The notes under the pieces are model-generated. The model was given only the letters and a program-made list of their open reading frames with translations. It did not search any database and had not been told where the DNA came from. Below, one piece after another: positions 49,699 to 58,572 of a DNA stretch of 64,000 nt. The translations under genes were made by a program, and so were the position numbers. Numbering within the stretch: the first letter of the stretch is position 1; each line of letters opens with the position of its first letter. Source of the DNA: Ruania halotolerans (GTDB lineage: Bacteria; Actinomycetota; Actinomycetes; Actinomycetales; Beutenbergiaceae); contig NZ_CP088017.1 of assembly GCF_021049285.1 (NCBI RefSeq), forward strand, positions 2,057,380 through 2,121,379, read 5' to 3'.

Positions 49699-52491
49699 TC
49701 AGATCGTGCCGTGAGCAACGATCCCGCGCCGTACGGCGGCGATGGCCTCGCGAGCGGTGTCGCGCAGCCGCGGCGTCGGAGCGGCGATCGCTACGTGGTC
49801 CAGCAGATCAAGCACCTGGCGAGTCCACCGCACGAAGTCTCCTGCGGCCAGGTCTCCGGCGTCCAAGACGGCAGATAGAGAACCCCCACGTGCCCAGGCG
49901 TACATCGGGCGCACCAACCCGAGGTCCACAGGGTCGGCACCGCTGAGGCGGTGCTCCCGCTCGAGTTGCTCCAGGCGGTGGGATGTACGCGTCGTCTCGC
50001 GCACTGCCACGGCCAGGGTCCCGTCTGGCGGCCCCGGTGGCGTCGGAGGGACCGCAGGATCATCACCGCGAGACTGGTACAGCACCACGGAGGCGACCGC
50101 TGCGAGCCCGGCGGCGTCGAGGTCGGCCCATGCCCCCGAGCGCAGGCATTCGGCCAGCACGAGGTCCTTCTCGCAGTACAGCCGGCGCAACCACTGCCCC
50201 TGCTCGGTCACGCGGGCGTCGTCACCGTCCCCTTCAAGATATCCGAGCGAGGCAAGTACCCGGCACACCTTGTCGAAGTCCCGGGCGATCGAGGCGGTTC
50301 GTCCCTCGATACGTCGGAGGAGGTCCCGATGCTCCGACTCGAGGGTGGACCTGCGCTTCGCCCAACGAGCGTGCTCCTCCCGATCGGCGCAGCCGTGGCA
50401 GGCGTGGTGACGAAGCGCCTCGCGCAGCTCGACCAGAGTGCCGTCCGTGGCGGCGGCTGAGGGAGGTTTGGCACGGGACGGGGCGTCGTCGGCCTGCGCA
50501 CCCAGGGCGTTACGCATCGTGGACGCGAGATCGCGCCGCTCAGCGGGACGCCGGGCGTTGAAGTGCTTGGGAATGCGCACCCGGGTCACCGCCTCGGTGC
50601 CGTAGGGCAGATCCGCCGGCGGCATCCGCACCAGCCGCGGCTCGGCAGTGAGCAGGCTCAGTGGCGGTCCGTCCAGCCCCGCAGGCGTGGGATTCTCCAA
50701 CACCACGGCGAATCCGGCGCGCCGCCCACTGGGGATCTGCACGACATCGCCCCGCCGCAAGCCGGCCAGCAGGTGGTCGGTCGCCTCCCGGGCACTCCGG
50801 GAGCGGCTGCGGGAGAGTTCCCGCTCCCGGTGGCTGATGGCGTCGCGGATCTGCAGGTACTCCTCGATATCACCCAGGTGGCATGTCATCGCCTCGGTAT
50901 AGCCATCCAGTGCTTCACTCATCGAGCGGGCTTTCCGGGCCAGTCCCACCACACTGCGGTCGGCCTGGAACTGGGCGAACGATGTTTCCAGGGTCTCCCG
51001 AGCGCGGCTCCAGCCGGTGGTGGCGATCAGGTTCACTGCCATGTTGTACGTCGGTGTGAAGCTGGAGCGCAGCGGGTACGTGCGCCGGCTGGCCAGCCCT
51101 GCGACCGCCACCGGGTCTACCCCAGAGGCGTAGAGCACGACGGCGTGCCCCTCCACGTCGATACCGCGGCGCCCGGCGCGTCCGGTCAGCTGGGTGTACT
51201 CCCCCGATGTGACCTCGGCGTGTCCGCGGCCATCCCATTTGGTGAGCTTCTCCAGCACCACCGACCGGGCTGGCATGTTGATACCGAGGGCCAGGGTCTC
51301 GGTGGCGAAGACGACCTTGACCAGACCCGCCGCGAAGAGCGCTTCCACTGTCTCCTTGAACACCGGAAGCAGGCCGGCATGGTGAGCTGCCACGCCGGCG
51401 AGCAGCGCTTCCCGCCAGGCCCAGAAATCCAGCACATGAAGGTCCTCGGGGGGCAGGTTGGCGCATCGGCGCTCCACTTCGGCGTCGATCTGCGCGCGTT
51501 CGGCCGGGGAGGTCAGGGCGATCCCGGAGCGCGCCACCTGCTGCACGGCAGCCTCACAGCCGGCCCGGGAGAAGATGAACACGATGGCCGGAAGCAACCC
51601 GGCGCGGTCCAGCTGATCCACTACGAGGAACCGCGGCGGAACCCGCACCTGCTGCTGGCGGGCGTTGCCGTAGCGGGACCGTCCTCGTCCGTTGCGCCGC
51701 CCGCCCCGGCCCCCGCTCCCCCGCGAGGGTCCCGACCGTTCCGCCGCACGGATTGCCTCGACGAGGTCAGGGCTGATCGGCGGATTGATGCCCGGGTCGG
51801 TCGGATCCACGTCCGAGCCGTACAGGTCGAGCAGGTCGCGGCCGACCATCATGTGCTGCCACAGCGGCACGGGCCGCCGTTCGGAGACGACCACCGAGGT
51901 GTCTCCCCGGACCTCAGTGAGCCACTGGCCGAACTCCTCCGCATTGGAGACCGTTGCCGAGAGGGAGACCACCTGGACATCACGCGCGAGGTGCAGGATC
52001 ACCTCCTCCCACACGGGGCCACGGAACCGATCGGCCAGGTAATGCACCTCGTCCATGACGACGAAACCGAGTCCCCGAAGTGCCGGAGCATCGTTGTAGA
52101 GCATGTTCCGCAGCACCTCTGTGGTCATCACCACCACCGAGGCGTCGCCATTGATCGTGGTGTCGCCGGTGAGCAGTCCGACGGCGTCGGCGCCGTGCAC
52201 CCGGCGCAGGTCCTGGAACTTCTGGTTGCTCAGGGCCTTGATCGGGGTCGTGTAGAAGGCCTTACGCCCCTGCTCCAGGGCAAGCGCGACGGCGAACTCT
52301 CCCACAATGGTCTTTCCGGCGCCCGTCGGGGCGGCCACCAGCACGCCGTGGCCGTCCTGCACGGCGCGGCAGCCCTGCTCCTGGAAGTCGTCGAGAGCGA
52401 AGTCCTGGCGCCGGCGGAACCGGCTCAGGGGTGTGTCCTCCTCGGTCTGTCTGCGGCGGAAGGCGGTATAACGTTCGGCCGGGCTGGACAT
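49699..52491 (-). CDS. helY: DEAD/DEAH-box RNA helicase HelY (Ski2/Mtr4-like)
   Basis: A 930-residue superfamily 2 helicase. Motif I AAPTGAGKT (about 53-61), Ia TTPIKALSNQKF, Ib TGDTTING, II DEVHYL, III SATVSNAEEFGQWL, IV region VFIFSRAGCEAAV, V TETLALGINMPARSVV, VI QLTGRAGRRGID. A Gly/Arg-rich insert (GRGGRRNGRGRSRYG) sits at about 268. The C-terminal half has the DSHCT-like domain. It is downstream of tatC-dgk; the order pafB-pafC-tatA-tatC-helY is conserved in actinobacteria. Confidence 0.93.
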   Translation of the reverse strand: MSSPAERYTAFRRRQTEEDTPLSRFRRRQDFALDDFQEQGCRAVQDGHGVLVAAPTGAGKTIVGEFAVALALEQGRKAFYTTPIKALSNQKFQDLRRVHGADAVGLLTGDTTINGDASVVVMTTEVLRNMLYNDAPALRGLGFVVMDEVHYLADRFRGPVWEEVILHLARDVQVVSLSATVSNAEEFGQWLTEVRGDTSVVVSERRPVPLWQHMMVGRDLLDLYGSDVDPTDPGINPPISPDLVEAIRAAERSGPSRGSGGRGGRRNGRGRSRYGNARQQQVRVPPRFLVVDQLDRAGLLPAIVFIFSRAGCEAAVQQVARSGIALTSPAERAQIDAEVERRCANLPPEDLHVLDFWAWREALLAGVAAHHAGLLPVFKETVEALFAAGLVKVVFATETLALGINMPARSVVLEKLTKWDGRGHAEVTSGEYTQLTGRAGRRGIDVEGHAVVLYASGVDPVAVAGLASRRTYPLRSSFTPTYNMAVNLIATTGWSRARETLETSFAQFQADRSVVGLARKARSMSEALDGYTEAMTCHLGDIEEYLQIRDAISHRERELSRSRSRSAREATDHLLAGLRRGDVVQIPSGRRAGFAVVLENPTPAGLDGPPLSLLTAEPRLVRMPPADLPYGTEAVTRVRIPKHFNARRPAERRDLASTMRNALGAQADDAPSRAKPPSAAATDGTLVELREALRHHACHGCADREEHARWAKRRSTLESEHRDLLRRIEGRTASIARDFDKVCRVLASLGYLEGDGDDARVTEQGQWLRRLYCEKDLVLAECLRSGAWADLDAAGLAAVASVVLYQSRGDDPAVPPTPPGPPDGTLAVAVRETTRTSHRLEQLEREHRLSGADPVDLGLVRPMYAWARGGSLSAVLDAGDLAAGDFVRWTRQVLDLLDHVAIAAPTPRLRDTAREAIAAVRRGIVAHGTI

Positions 52492-52500
52492 GGATCCAGG

Positions 52501-53454
52501 CTACGCGTTGCCGAGGATCTGCAGGGCACCGGGCCGCAGACGGGCCCGGATGGGCAGTCGGCCCAACAATTCACCATCGGCGTAGACCGGGGGCGGCGGC
52601 CGGCTACCGGGCAGGGCCTCGAGGATCACCTCGCGCGCCCGGATCACATCCACCCGGGCCGATCCGAGGTGAGCGCCGGAGTAGACCCGCGGGAACAGGC
52701 GCAGGAGCGCCGCCCGCCCCATCGCGTGCCCGATCACGACGTCGATGAGCCCGTCATCCATGCGGGCTTCTGGTGCGATGCGCATGCCGCCGCCGAAGGA
52801 CGTCCCGTTCGCGAGAGCCACGAGTGTGGCGGGCAGTTCCCGCACGATTCCGTCGATCGTGATGCGGTAGCCGTACGGGCGAAACGCAGCAAGCTCGGCG
52901 AGTACGCCGCGCACGTAGCGTCCACCGCCACGGGGCCACCGGTAGGTGTTCGCCCGGTGGTTCACGGCGGCATCGAATCCGGCCGAGAGCACGCATGCGG
53001 TCCACTCCAGAGCCGTCACGTCCTTCTCGGGAAGGCCGCCATCGTCGCCCTGGCCGGGCTGATGGACCTGTGTGGCGATCACGTCCAGACGCCGCGGCGC
53101 ACGCGTCAGTCCGGCCAGGACGTCTGCCACCGCGCGGGGCACATCATGGACAGCGAGTCCGAGGTTGCGGGCGAGGTCGTTTCCGCTGCCCACCGGCACG
53201 ATCCCGAGCGGCACTGTGGTGCCGGCGACGGCATTGACGCCGAGATGAGCCATCCCGTCGCCACCGACGCTCACGAGGGCATCGATCTCCCAGAGTGCCG
53301 CGCGGGCCCGCGCCAGGGCATCCGCGGCGCTCGCGCCGGACAGATCGAGGATCTCGTGTTCGCTCCGTCCGAGCGCGGCGAGGGCATCGCGGCCCAGGAG
53401 GGCACCGCGCCCATGCCCGGCAGCAGGATTGACCAGGACGCCCAGTCTGCTCAC
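52501..53454 (-). CDS. Diacylglycerol kinase / lipid kinase family protein
   Basis: A 317-residue lipid kinase with the DAGK catalytic fold. It has VLVNPAAGHGRGALLGRDAL, VGGDGMAHLGVNAVAG (GGDG motif), LGIVPVGSGNDLARNLGL, and NGTSFGGGMRIAPEARMDDG, LIDVVIGHAM. The substrate is probably diacylglycerol or a similar lipid. GTG 53454 starts eight bases after the tatC stop, so the gene is within the tatA-tatC-helY operon. Confidence 0.88.
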   Translation of the reverse strand: MSRLGVLVNPAAGHGRGALLGRDALAALGRSEHEILDLSGASAADALARARAALWEIDALVSVGGDGMAHLGVNAVAGTTVPLGIVPVGSGNDLARNLGLAVHDVPRAVADVLAGLTRAPRRLDVIATQVHQPGQGDDGGLPEKDVTALEWTACVLSAGFDAAVNHRANTYRWPRGGGRYVRGVLAELAAFRPYGYRITIDGIVRELPATLVALANGTSFGGGMRIAPEARMDDGLIDVVIGHAMGRAALLRLFPRVYSGAHLGSARVDVIRAREVILEALPGSRPPPPVYADGELLGRLPIRARLRPGALQILGNA

Positions 53455-53461
53455 CGGACGG

Positions 53462-54331
53462 TCACGAATCGTCAGTGTCGCTGGAGCCGGTCGTGGCTGC
53501 TGATCCTGCGGGGGAACTGCCTGTGGATCCGTCCTCGCGTAGTGCCGCGTTGAGCTCGGCGTCCTCGATGGCCGCCTTCTTCGCCCGACGGCGGTCGTTC
53601 AACATACTCACGCCGACGGCGAGGAAGTAGAGCGCGACGATCGGCAATGACATGAGTACGAAGGTGACTGGATCGGCTGTGGGGGTGGCCAGCGCGGCGA
53701 GGACGAAGATGATGATGACGGCCCAGCGCCATCCCTTCAGCCAGGTGATGCCCTTGACGAGGCCGAGGAGGTTGAGCGCCACCAGCACCATCGGCAGCAG
53801 GAACGCGAAGCCGAAGATGAGCAGGAACTGCACCACGAACTTCAGGTAGACAGTGGCGTCGATGAACAGGGAGGACTGCGTGCCCTCCGGGATGAACTGC
53901 GTGAGCAAGAAGAAGGTGTTCGGCAGCGCGATCCAGGCCATCGCCACTCCGCCTGCGAACAGCGGGACGCCGGTGACCAGGAAGGCGACCGCGGAGCGGC
54001 GCTCCTTCGTCGTCAGCCCCGGTGCGAGGAACGCCCAGAGCTGGTACATCCACCACGGGCTGGAGGCGAGTACGCCGAGGAAGGCAGCGACCCGCAGTTG
54101 GACATCGAAAGATGAAGCGATGGTGCTGAAGTTGAGGCTGGCGTCAATATCCTGTTCGGCTGCCAGCTGCGCCACCGGCTCCTGCAGGAGTTGGAAGATC
54201 GGCTCGTACAGGAACCAGCCCCCGATGGTGCCGACGACAAGACCGGCAGTGGCGAGCAGCAGCCGCTTGCGCAACTCTCGCAGATGCTCCCCGAGGGGCA
54301 TCCGCCCCTCAGGGTTTGACCGTGAGACCAC
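53462..54331 (-). CDS. tatC: Sec-independent protein translocase TatC
   Basis: A 289-residue six-helix membrane protein, the core receptor of the Tat pathway that exports folded twin-arginine proteins (e.g. the PcRGLX/YetA-type product at 41-44 kb). N-terminal MPLGEHLRELRKRLL, first helix GLVVGTIGGWFLYEPIF, and the loop VYLKFVVQFLLIFGFAFLLP, LVALNLLGLVKGI, WRWAVIIIFVLAALATP, PVTFVLMSLPIVALYFLAVG. The C-terminal tail (40 residues) is charged and low complexity. GTG 54331 lies six bases after the tatA stop. Confidence 0.95.
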   Translation of the reverse strand: MVSRSNPEGRMPLGEHLRELRKRLLLATAGLVVGTIGGWFLYEPIFQLLQEPVAQLAAEQDIDASLNFSTIASSFDVQLRVAAFLGVLASSPWWMYQLWAFLAPGLTTKERRSAVAFLVTGVPLFAGGVAMAWIALPNTFFLLTQFIPEGTQSSLFIDATVYLKFVVQFLLIFGFAFLLPMVLVALNLLGLVKGITWLKGWRWAVIIIFVLAALATPTADPVTFVLMSLPIVALYFLAVGVSMLNDRRRAKKAAIEDAELNAALREDGSTGSSPAGSAATTGSSDTDDS

Positions 54332-54337
54332 GTGGGG

Positions 54338-54622
54338 TCAGGACGTAGTGGTCTCGTCGCGGCGCTGGTCGGCGGTCTGCGACGGTGATGTGGGCGTGCC
54401 CGTGGACTCGGTGGTGCCGGTCGTGCTGGCTCCGCCATCGGAGCGCCGGGTGGTCGAGTCGTCCACCGAGATGTCGGTGTCCTCCTGCAACTCCTTGATC
54501 TCCTTCTTGAAGACCTTGAGCGACTTGCCGACGTTCCCGGCGATGTCCGGCAGACGGCTGGCCCCGAACAGCAGCAGCACGAGGCCGACGATCACGATCC
54601 AAAACACAGGATTCTTGAGCAT
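54338..54622 (-). CDS. tatA: Sec-independent protein translocase TatA
   Basis: A 94-residue pore-forming Tat component: one N-terminal helix (VFWIVIVGLVLLLFG), the FGASRLPDIAGNVGKSLK hinge and amphipathic helix, then a Thr/Ser/Asp-rich tail. It precedes tatC as in most actinobacteria. ATG 54622. Confidence 0.93.
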   Translation of the reverse strand: MLKNPVFWIVIVGLVLLLFGASRLPDIAGNVGKSLKVFKKEIKELQEDTDISVDDSTTRRSDGGASTTGTTESTGTPTSPSQTADQRRDETTTS

Positions 54623-54669
54623 GGTGGTTCCTTCGTCGGAATGGTCGTAGCGGTCGGTGGTCTAACAGG

Positions 54670-54999
54670 TCACAGGGGCATGCCGATCGCCCGCCACCTA
54701 TCCAGGGTACGCGATCGTCGTTCGCGGACGCGCTCGGCACGCGCGGCCACGTTTGCTGCGCGGGCGTGGCGCCATTCCTCACGCTGGCTCGCCGTGGCGG
54801 CAAGGTGCGGGCTGAACGTGCGTGAACGCGCCTGGGCCTCCAGTTCGGCGACCGCGTCGTTGAGTCGCTCCATCACCTCGGCACTGTGGCGGGCCTGCTC
54901 CATGAGGGCCTTAAAGCCTCGCCACAGGTGGCGTGCGATCAGGAACAGCACAGCGCATGCGCCGAGTACGAGGACTGTCCACACCGCCAACCAGATCAT
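54670..54999 (-). CDS. Small membrane protein with charged helical tail, unknown function
   Basis: A 109-residue protein with one N-terminal helix (WLAVWTVLVLGACAVLFLIA) and a long charged helical tail that may form a coiled coil (LMEQARHSAEVMERLNDAVA, ELEAQARSRTF). It sits between pafC (nine bases away) and tatA, and is likely part of the same transcript. No family recognised. Confidence 0.6.
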   Translation of the reverse strand: MIWLAVWTVLVLGACAVLFLIARHLWRGFKALMEQARHSAEVMERLNDAVAELEAQARSRTFSPHLAATASQREEWRHARAANVAARAERVRERRSRTLDRWRAIGMPL

Positions 55000-55008
55000 G
55001 AGTTCAGC

Positions 55009-56049
55009 CTAGGGCACATCGGCGTGATCCGGGCGTGCTGAGTCCGAGTACCGGGTTGCGGCCTCGTCCTCCAGCAGACCTGCCGCGGCGTAGGCATCCA
55101 GAGCGGTACGAGCACGTGCGCTGAGCCCGAGTGCCACGTCCGCTGGTTCTACGGCCTGCACGTCTGGGCCGAGCCCGAATACCAGGTTGTGCAGCCACGC
55201 GAGGTCCACGACGTCAAGCTCGACCGCGAATCGTCCGTCGTCGAGATCCGTCACCGCAGTCACGGGGTACTGCTCGGCAACCCAGCGGGCCCGCGAGGAC
55301 AGCACCAGCCGCACCTGCCAGCAGGCTGCAGCAAGCTCCGGTTCAGCCGACTCCGGTAGCGCGATGTCCGGATGGTCAGCGACCGGAGCCTCGAGCATCC
55401 TGGCTTCCAGCATCCGATCGAGCCGGAACTGGCGCACGTCGGCGGCGCGGTGACACCAGGCCATCAGGAACCAGCGGTGGGAGTCGGTGAGCAACTGCAG
55501 GGGGTCCACGGTCCGTTCGCTGACCGTGTCCGCAGCCGAGACGTATCTCAGGTGCACCTGCCGCCTCTCCCGCAGTGCCGCACGGATCATGCTCAGGTGT
55601 GCCGAGACATCGGCACCAGAGGAGTCCGCGACCCGCACATCCACTGAGGTGGACGTCTCGGCCGCGGCACCAGCGGCCTGGGCGAGCTTGTCCGCCGTGC
55701 TGGACAGCACCGCATCGTCGGTCAATCCAGGGGTTGCCTGGAGTGTGCGGAGGGCGGTCAGCAGAGCCAATGCCTCCTGTGGTCCCAACCGGAGCGGCCG
55801 GTCCATACCGCGTGAATCGGTCAGCGTCAGCAGGTTGCGTTCGTGATCATCGGCCGCGAAGTCGATGAGATCGTCGTGCATGTAGCCGGGCGTGCCGGAG
55901 ACCCAAAGCGTGTCGACGTCCATGAGTACCTGGCCCGCACTGACGCCGAAGTGCTCGGCCACCTGCTCCACCGGCACGCCCCGGTTGTTCTCGAGATAGG
56001 CGATCAGGGCGAGCATGCGCACCACCCGATCACCGGCCGTCTCCGCCAT
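55009..56049 (-). CDS. pafC: WYL-domain regulator PafC
   Basis: A 346-residue WYL regulator: helix-turn-helix VVRMLALIAYLENNRGVPVE, VAEHFGVSAGQVLMDVDTLW, then the WYL domain (VHLRYVSAADTVSERTVDPL, LLTDSHRWFLMAWCHRAADV, RQFRLDRML) and a C-terminal WCX region. PafB/PafC form the activator of the RecA-independent DNA damage response in actinobacteria. ATG 56049 overlaps the pafB stop in a TGATG junction; TTG 56052 is possible. Confidence 0.88.
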   Translation of the reverse strand: MAETAGDRVVRMLALIAYLENNRGVPVEQVAEHFGVSAGQVLMDVDTLWVSGTPGYMHDDLIDFAADDHERNLLTLTDSRGMDRPLRLGPQEALALLTALRTLQATPGLTDDAVLSSTADKLAQAAGAAAETSTSVDVRVADSSGADVSAHLSMIRAALRERRQVHLRYVSAADTVSERTVDPLQLLTDSHRWFLMAWCHRAADVRQFRLDRMLEARMLEAPVADHPDIALPESAEPELAAACWQVRLVLSSRARWVAEQYPVTAVTDLDDGRFAVELDVVDLAWLHNLVFGLGPDVQAVEPADVALGLSARARTALDAYAAAGLLEDEAATRYSDSARPDHADVP

Positions 56050-57005
56050 CAAATCTCTCCCCAGCTCTGCGCTGCGCGTAACCGTCGCAGCACCGCACTG
56101 CGCAACTCGGCAGGCTCCAGCACCAGGACATGCTCACCGTAGCCTGCGATCTCCTCGGCCAACCGGCCCACCTCGGTGACCTCGAGGCGCACCACATCGC
56201 GATCAGCGGGTGCGCCGAGATGGTTGGCCGGCTCGGACCGCGCACGCAAGGCGGAGGCCCGCTCAGGGGTGAGGGCGAGGACCACTTCCGTGGTGGGCAC
56301 CGGTTGTGGCTCGATGGTCTGCGGGATCTGCACCTGGCCAGGCGTGCCCACCCGGTGCACCGTTCCGATGATCCGGGAGAGTCGATAGGAACGCTGTGCC
56401 TGCCGGAGACGATCGAAACCGATCAGGTACCAGCCGCGATCTCTGGCGACCAGACGCCACGGTTCCACCGTCCGCTCCCCCGTGGCGCCGGTGTTTGCCG
56501 CGCGATAGGTGAACTGCACCGCGATTCGATCGGTGATCGCATCCAACAGGTCGCCGAATGCCGCGTCCGGACCGCGCACCCGTAGAGCCAGCCCGGTGTG
56601 CTCGGCCGGATCGCTGAGGTCACTCACCGCTCGCAGCTTCGTCAGTCCCCGTTGAGACTGCGTGGCGAAAGAGGAGTCCTGCCAGACCTGCGCCGCGAGC
56701 GAGAGGACACCCACCTCGGCTGGGGTGAAGTTCACCGGGGGTAGGGAGTACTCAGTCATATCGATGCGGTAGCCGACATCATCCTCATGAGCTGAGTCGG
56801 TGAGCGTGACGATCGGAATACCAAGTCCGCGCAACTGGTCCTTGTCGCGTTCGAACATCCGGTCGAAGGACTCGTCGGAGACGGCATCGGCGTAGCCGTT
56901 CACCTGCCGGCGAATGTCACTCTTGGTCATCCTGTGACGTGTGTGACTCAGGGCGATCACCAGGTCGAGCAGACGCTCGGCGGCCGGCACACGCTCACTC
57001 TTCAT
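56049..57005 (-). CDS. pafB: WYL-domain regulator PafB
   Basis: A 318-residue WYL regulator paired with PafC: AAERLLDLVIALSHTRHRMT (helix-turn-helix), VDEW-lacking linker, then ITDRIAVQFTYRAANTGATG, ERTVEPWRLVARDRGWYLIG and FDRLRQAQRSYRLSRIIG (WYL). ATG 57005 begins eight bases after TAGCGT (57019-57014), suggesting a leaderless transcript. The long reading frame upstream of it is antisense to DUF3866 and not coding. It heads the operon pafB-pafC-...-tatA-tatC-dgk-helY. Confidence 0.88.
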   Translation of the reverse strand: MKSERVPAAERLLDLVIALSHTRHRMTKSDIRRQVNGYADAVSDESFDRMFERDKDQLRGLGIPIVTLTDSAHEDDVGYRIDMTEYSLPPVNFTPAEVGVLSLAAQVWQDSSFATQSQRGLTKLRAVSDLSDPAEHTGLALRVRGPDAAFGDLLDAITDRIAVQFTYRAANTGATGERTVEPWRLVARDRGWYLIGFDRLRQAQRSYRLSRIIGTVHRVGTPGQVQIPQTIEPQPVPTTEVVLALTPERASALRARSEPANHLGAPADRDVVRLEVTEVGRLAEEIAGYGEHVLVLEPAELRSAVLRRLRAAQSWGEI

Positions 57006-57038
57006 GGGAGAACACGCTACCCGCGATAGATTGCCGTG

Positions 57039-58184
57039 GTGATGACGTGGCGGGACGGCGTGGTGCACGCCGTGGGGAACCGGTGGCCCGGTGCAGTGGA
57101 GATCGAGGTCCGGCTCACCGTCAGCAGCGGGCACGAGCCCGCCCGCGGCGAGATGGTGCGGGCCTTGGCCTATCCGGAGCTCGTCGGTGAACCCGAGCCG
57201 GGCGACCGGGTTCTGGTGTCCACCACGGCGCTTTCGCGAGACCTCGGCACCGGCGGGTACGCCTTTGTGGTGGCCCGGCCGGACACCTTGCCCGATGACC
57301 CGCCTGCGGGACCGGGTCACATCATGAAGGCCCGGTACACCCCGCTCCAGACGATGGTGCTCGGCGTGGACGAACAGGAGTCCCCGGCCCACGAGGTACT
57401 GCGGGATGCCGACGACATCGCCGGTATGCCCGTGGTGATCGCAGACCTGCACTCGGCCCTGCCGGCGATCCTGGCCGGGGCGCGCTATGAGGCGTCGCGG
57501 CTCGGGCGCCCGGTTCCGTCGGTGGCATACCTGATGACCGACGGCGGCGCCTTGCCGGCGTGGTTCTCCCGCACGGTTGCCGTGCTTCGTGAGGTCGGCT
57601 GGCTGCAGGCCACGATCACAGTCGGCCAGGCGTTCGGTGGCGATCTGGAGGCGGTGACGGTGCACTCCGGACTCCTCGCCGCGCATCTGGTCACTCATGC
57701 GGACTTCGTCGTGGTCGCCCAGGGCCCGGGCAATCTCGGCACGGGGACCCGATGGGGGTTCTCGGGCGTGGCCGCGGGTGAGGCGGTGAACGCCGCTGCC
57801 ACGTTGGGAGGCCGCCCGGTCGCCAGCCTGCGAGTCTCGGGTGCCGATCCGCGGGAGCGGCACCGTGGGATCTCCCATCACAGCATGACGGCGTACGGGC
57901 GAGTAGCGTTATGCCCTGCTGATATCGCCGTCCCGGTTCTTGCGGGTGAGCTCACCGACCTCGGTGCGCAGGTGCAGCGCCAGGCCGGCGCACTGGCGAG
58001 TCGGCACCGCTTGGTGCCAGTGCCCACCGGTGGGCTTCTGGACGCGTTAGCACAGGCCCCGGTGCGGTTGTCCACCATGGGTCGCGGCCTTGCGGACGAC
58101 CCCGGCTCGTTCCTAGCGGCCGCTGTCGCCGGCGTCCATGCCGCCCGGCTCGTGGCGGGCCACCAGGGCGGCGAGCCGTCGTGA
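57039..58184 (+). CDS. DUF3866 protein
   Basis: A 381-residue soluble protein of the actinobacterial DUF3866 family, function unknown. Segments include GHIMKARYTPLQTMVLGVDE, DLHSALPAILAGARYEASRL, and VAQGPGNLGTGTRWGFSGVA, FADDPG-like SFLAAAVAG at the end. Adjacent to pafB in most genomes, divergently transcribed. TAGATT (57027-57032) lies six bases before GTG 57039, suggesting leaderless expression (GTG 57036 also possible). The last 72 bases overlap the convergent PH-domain gene. Confidence 0.85.
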   Translation: MMTWRDGVVHAVGNRWPGAVEIEVRLTVSSGHEPARGEMVRALAYPELVGEPEPGDRVLVSTTALSRDLGTGGYAFVVARPDTLPDDPPAGPGHIMKARYTPLQTMVLGVDEQESPAHEVLRDADDIAGMPVVIADLHSALPAILAGARYEASRLGRPVPSVAYLMTDGGALPAWFSRTVAVLREVGWLQATITVGQAFGGDLEAVTVHSGLLAAHLVTHADFVVVAQGPGNLGTGTRWGFSGVAAGEAVNAAATLGGRPVASLRVSGADPRERHRGISHHSMTAYGRVALCPADIAVPVLAGELTDLGAQVQRQAGALASRHRLVPVPTGGLLDALAQAPVRLSTMGRGLADDPGSFLAAAVAGVHAARLVAGHQGGEPS

Positions 58185-58565
58185 TTCCTTCCGGGCCCGT
58201 TCGCCGTCCACCCGCTGGATCGCCATCACGGCCAGCACGCTACCGTCGCTGAGATCGAGCGATACCCAGTCCCGTTCGCCGAAGCGCACGCCGACGATCT
58301 GCGCCCAGTCGACTCTTCTGCTCGAGACCACATTGCGGACGAAGAGTCCGCGCGCATCGGGGATCGCGGCAAGACTGGCGAGCCGCACCAGCAGCACTGA
58401 GATCAACGCTACGAGGAGGCCGGCACCCACATGCGTGGCAGGGTCGGCGAGGTCGCGCGTGGCCAGCACGAAGACCATCCACCCGCCGCCTAACCACCCG
58501 ATCACCCCGAAGCTGACCAGGCGCGTGGCGCGTGGCCGGAACGGTGCGTACGGGCCGGCAGTCAT
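58113..58565 (-). CDS. PH-domain membrane protein
   Basis: A 150-residue protein with two helices (LVSFGVIGWLGGGWMVFVLA, AGLLVALISVLLVRLASLAA) and a C-terminal bacterial PH-like domain (LFVRNVVSSRRVDWAQIVGV, RFGERDWVSLDLSDG). In many actinobacteria this gene follows ribH or hisG. It begins seven bases after the hisG stop, and overlaps the convergent DUF3866 gene by 72 bases. Confidence 0.75.
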   Translation of the reverse strand: MTAGPYAPFRPRATRLVSFGVIGWLGGGWMVFVLATRDLADPATHVGAGLLVALISVLLVRLASLAAIPDARGLFVRNVVSSRRVDWAQIVGVRFGERDWVSLDLSDGSVLAVMAIQRVDGERARKESRRLAALVARHEPGGMDAGDSGR

Positions 58566-58572
58566 CGGCGGT

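Noticed and set aside
50563-53553. A 996-codon open frame on the plus strand opposite helY and the lipid kinase
   Set aside because: It is entirely antisense to two well-supported genes, has no domain, and such frames are normal in DNA with more than 65 percent GC at third positions.
57006-57881. Upstream extension of the pafB frame to 57881
   Set aside because: It is antisense to DUF3866, unlike any WYL protein, and a promoter-like TAGCGT lies just before ATG 57005.
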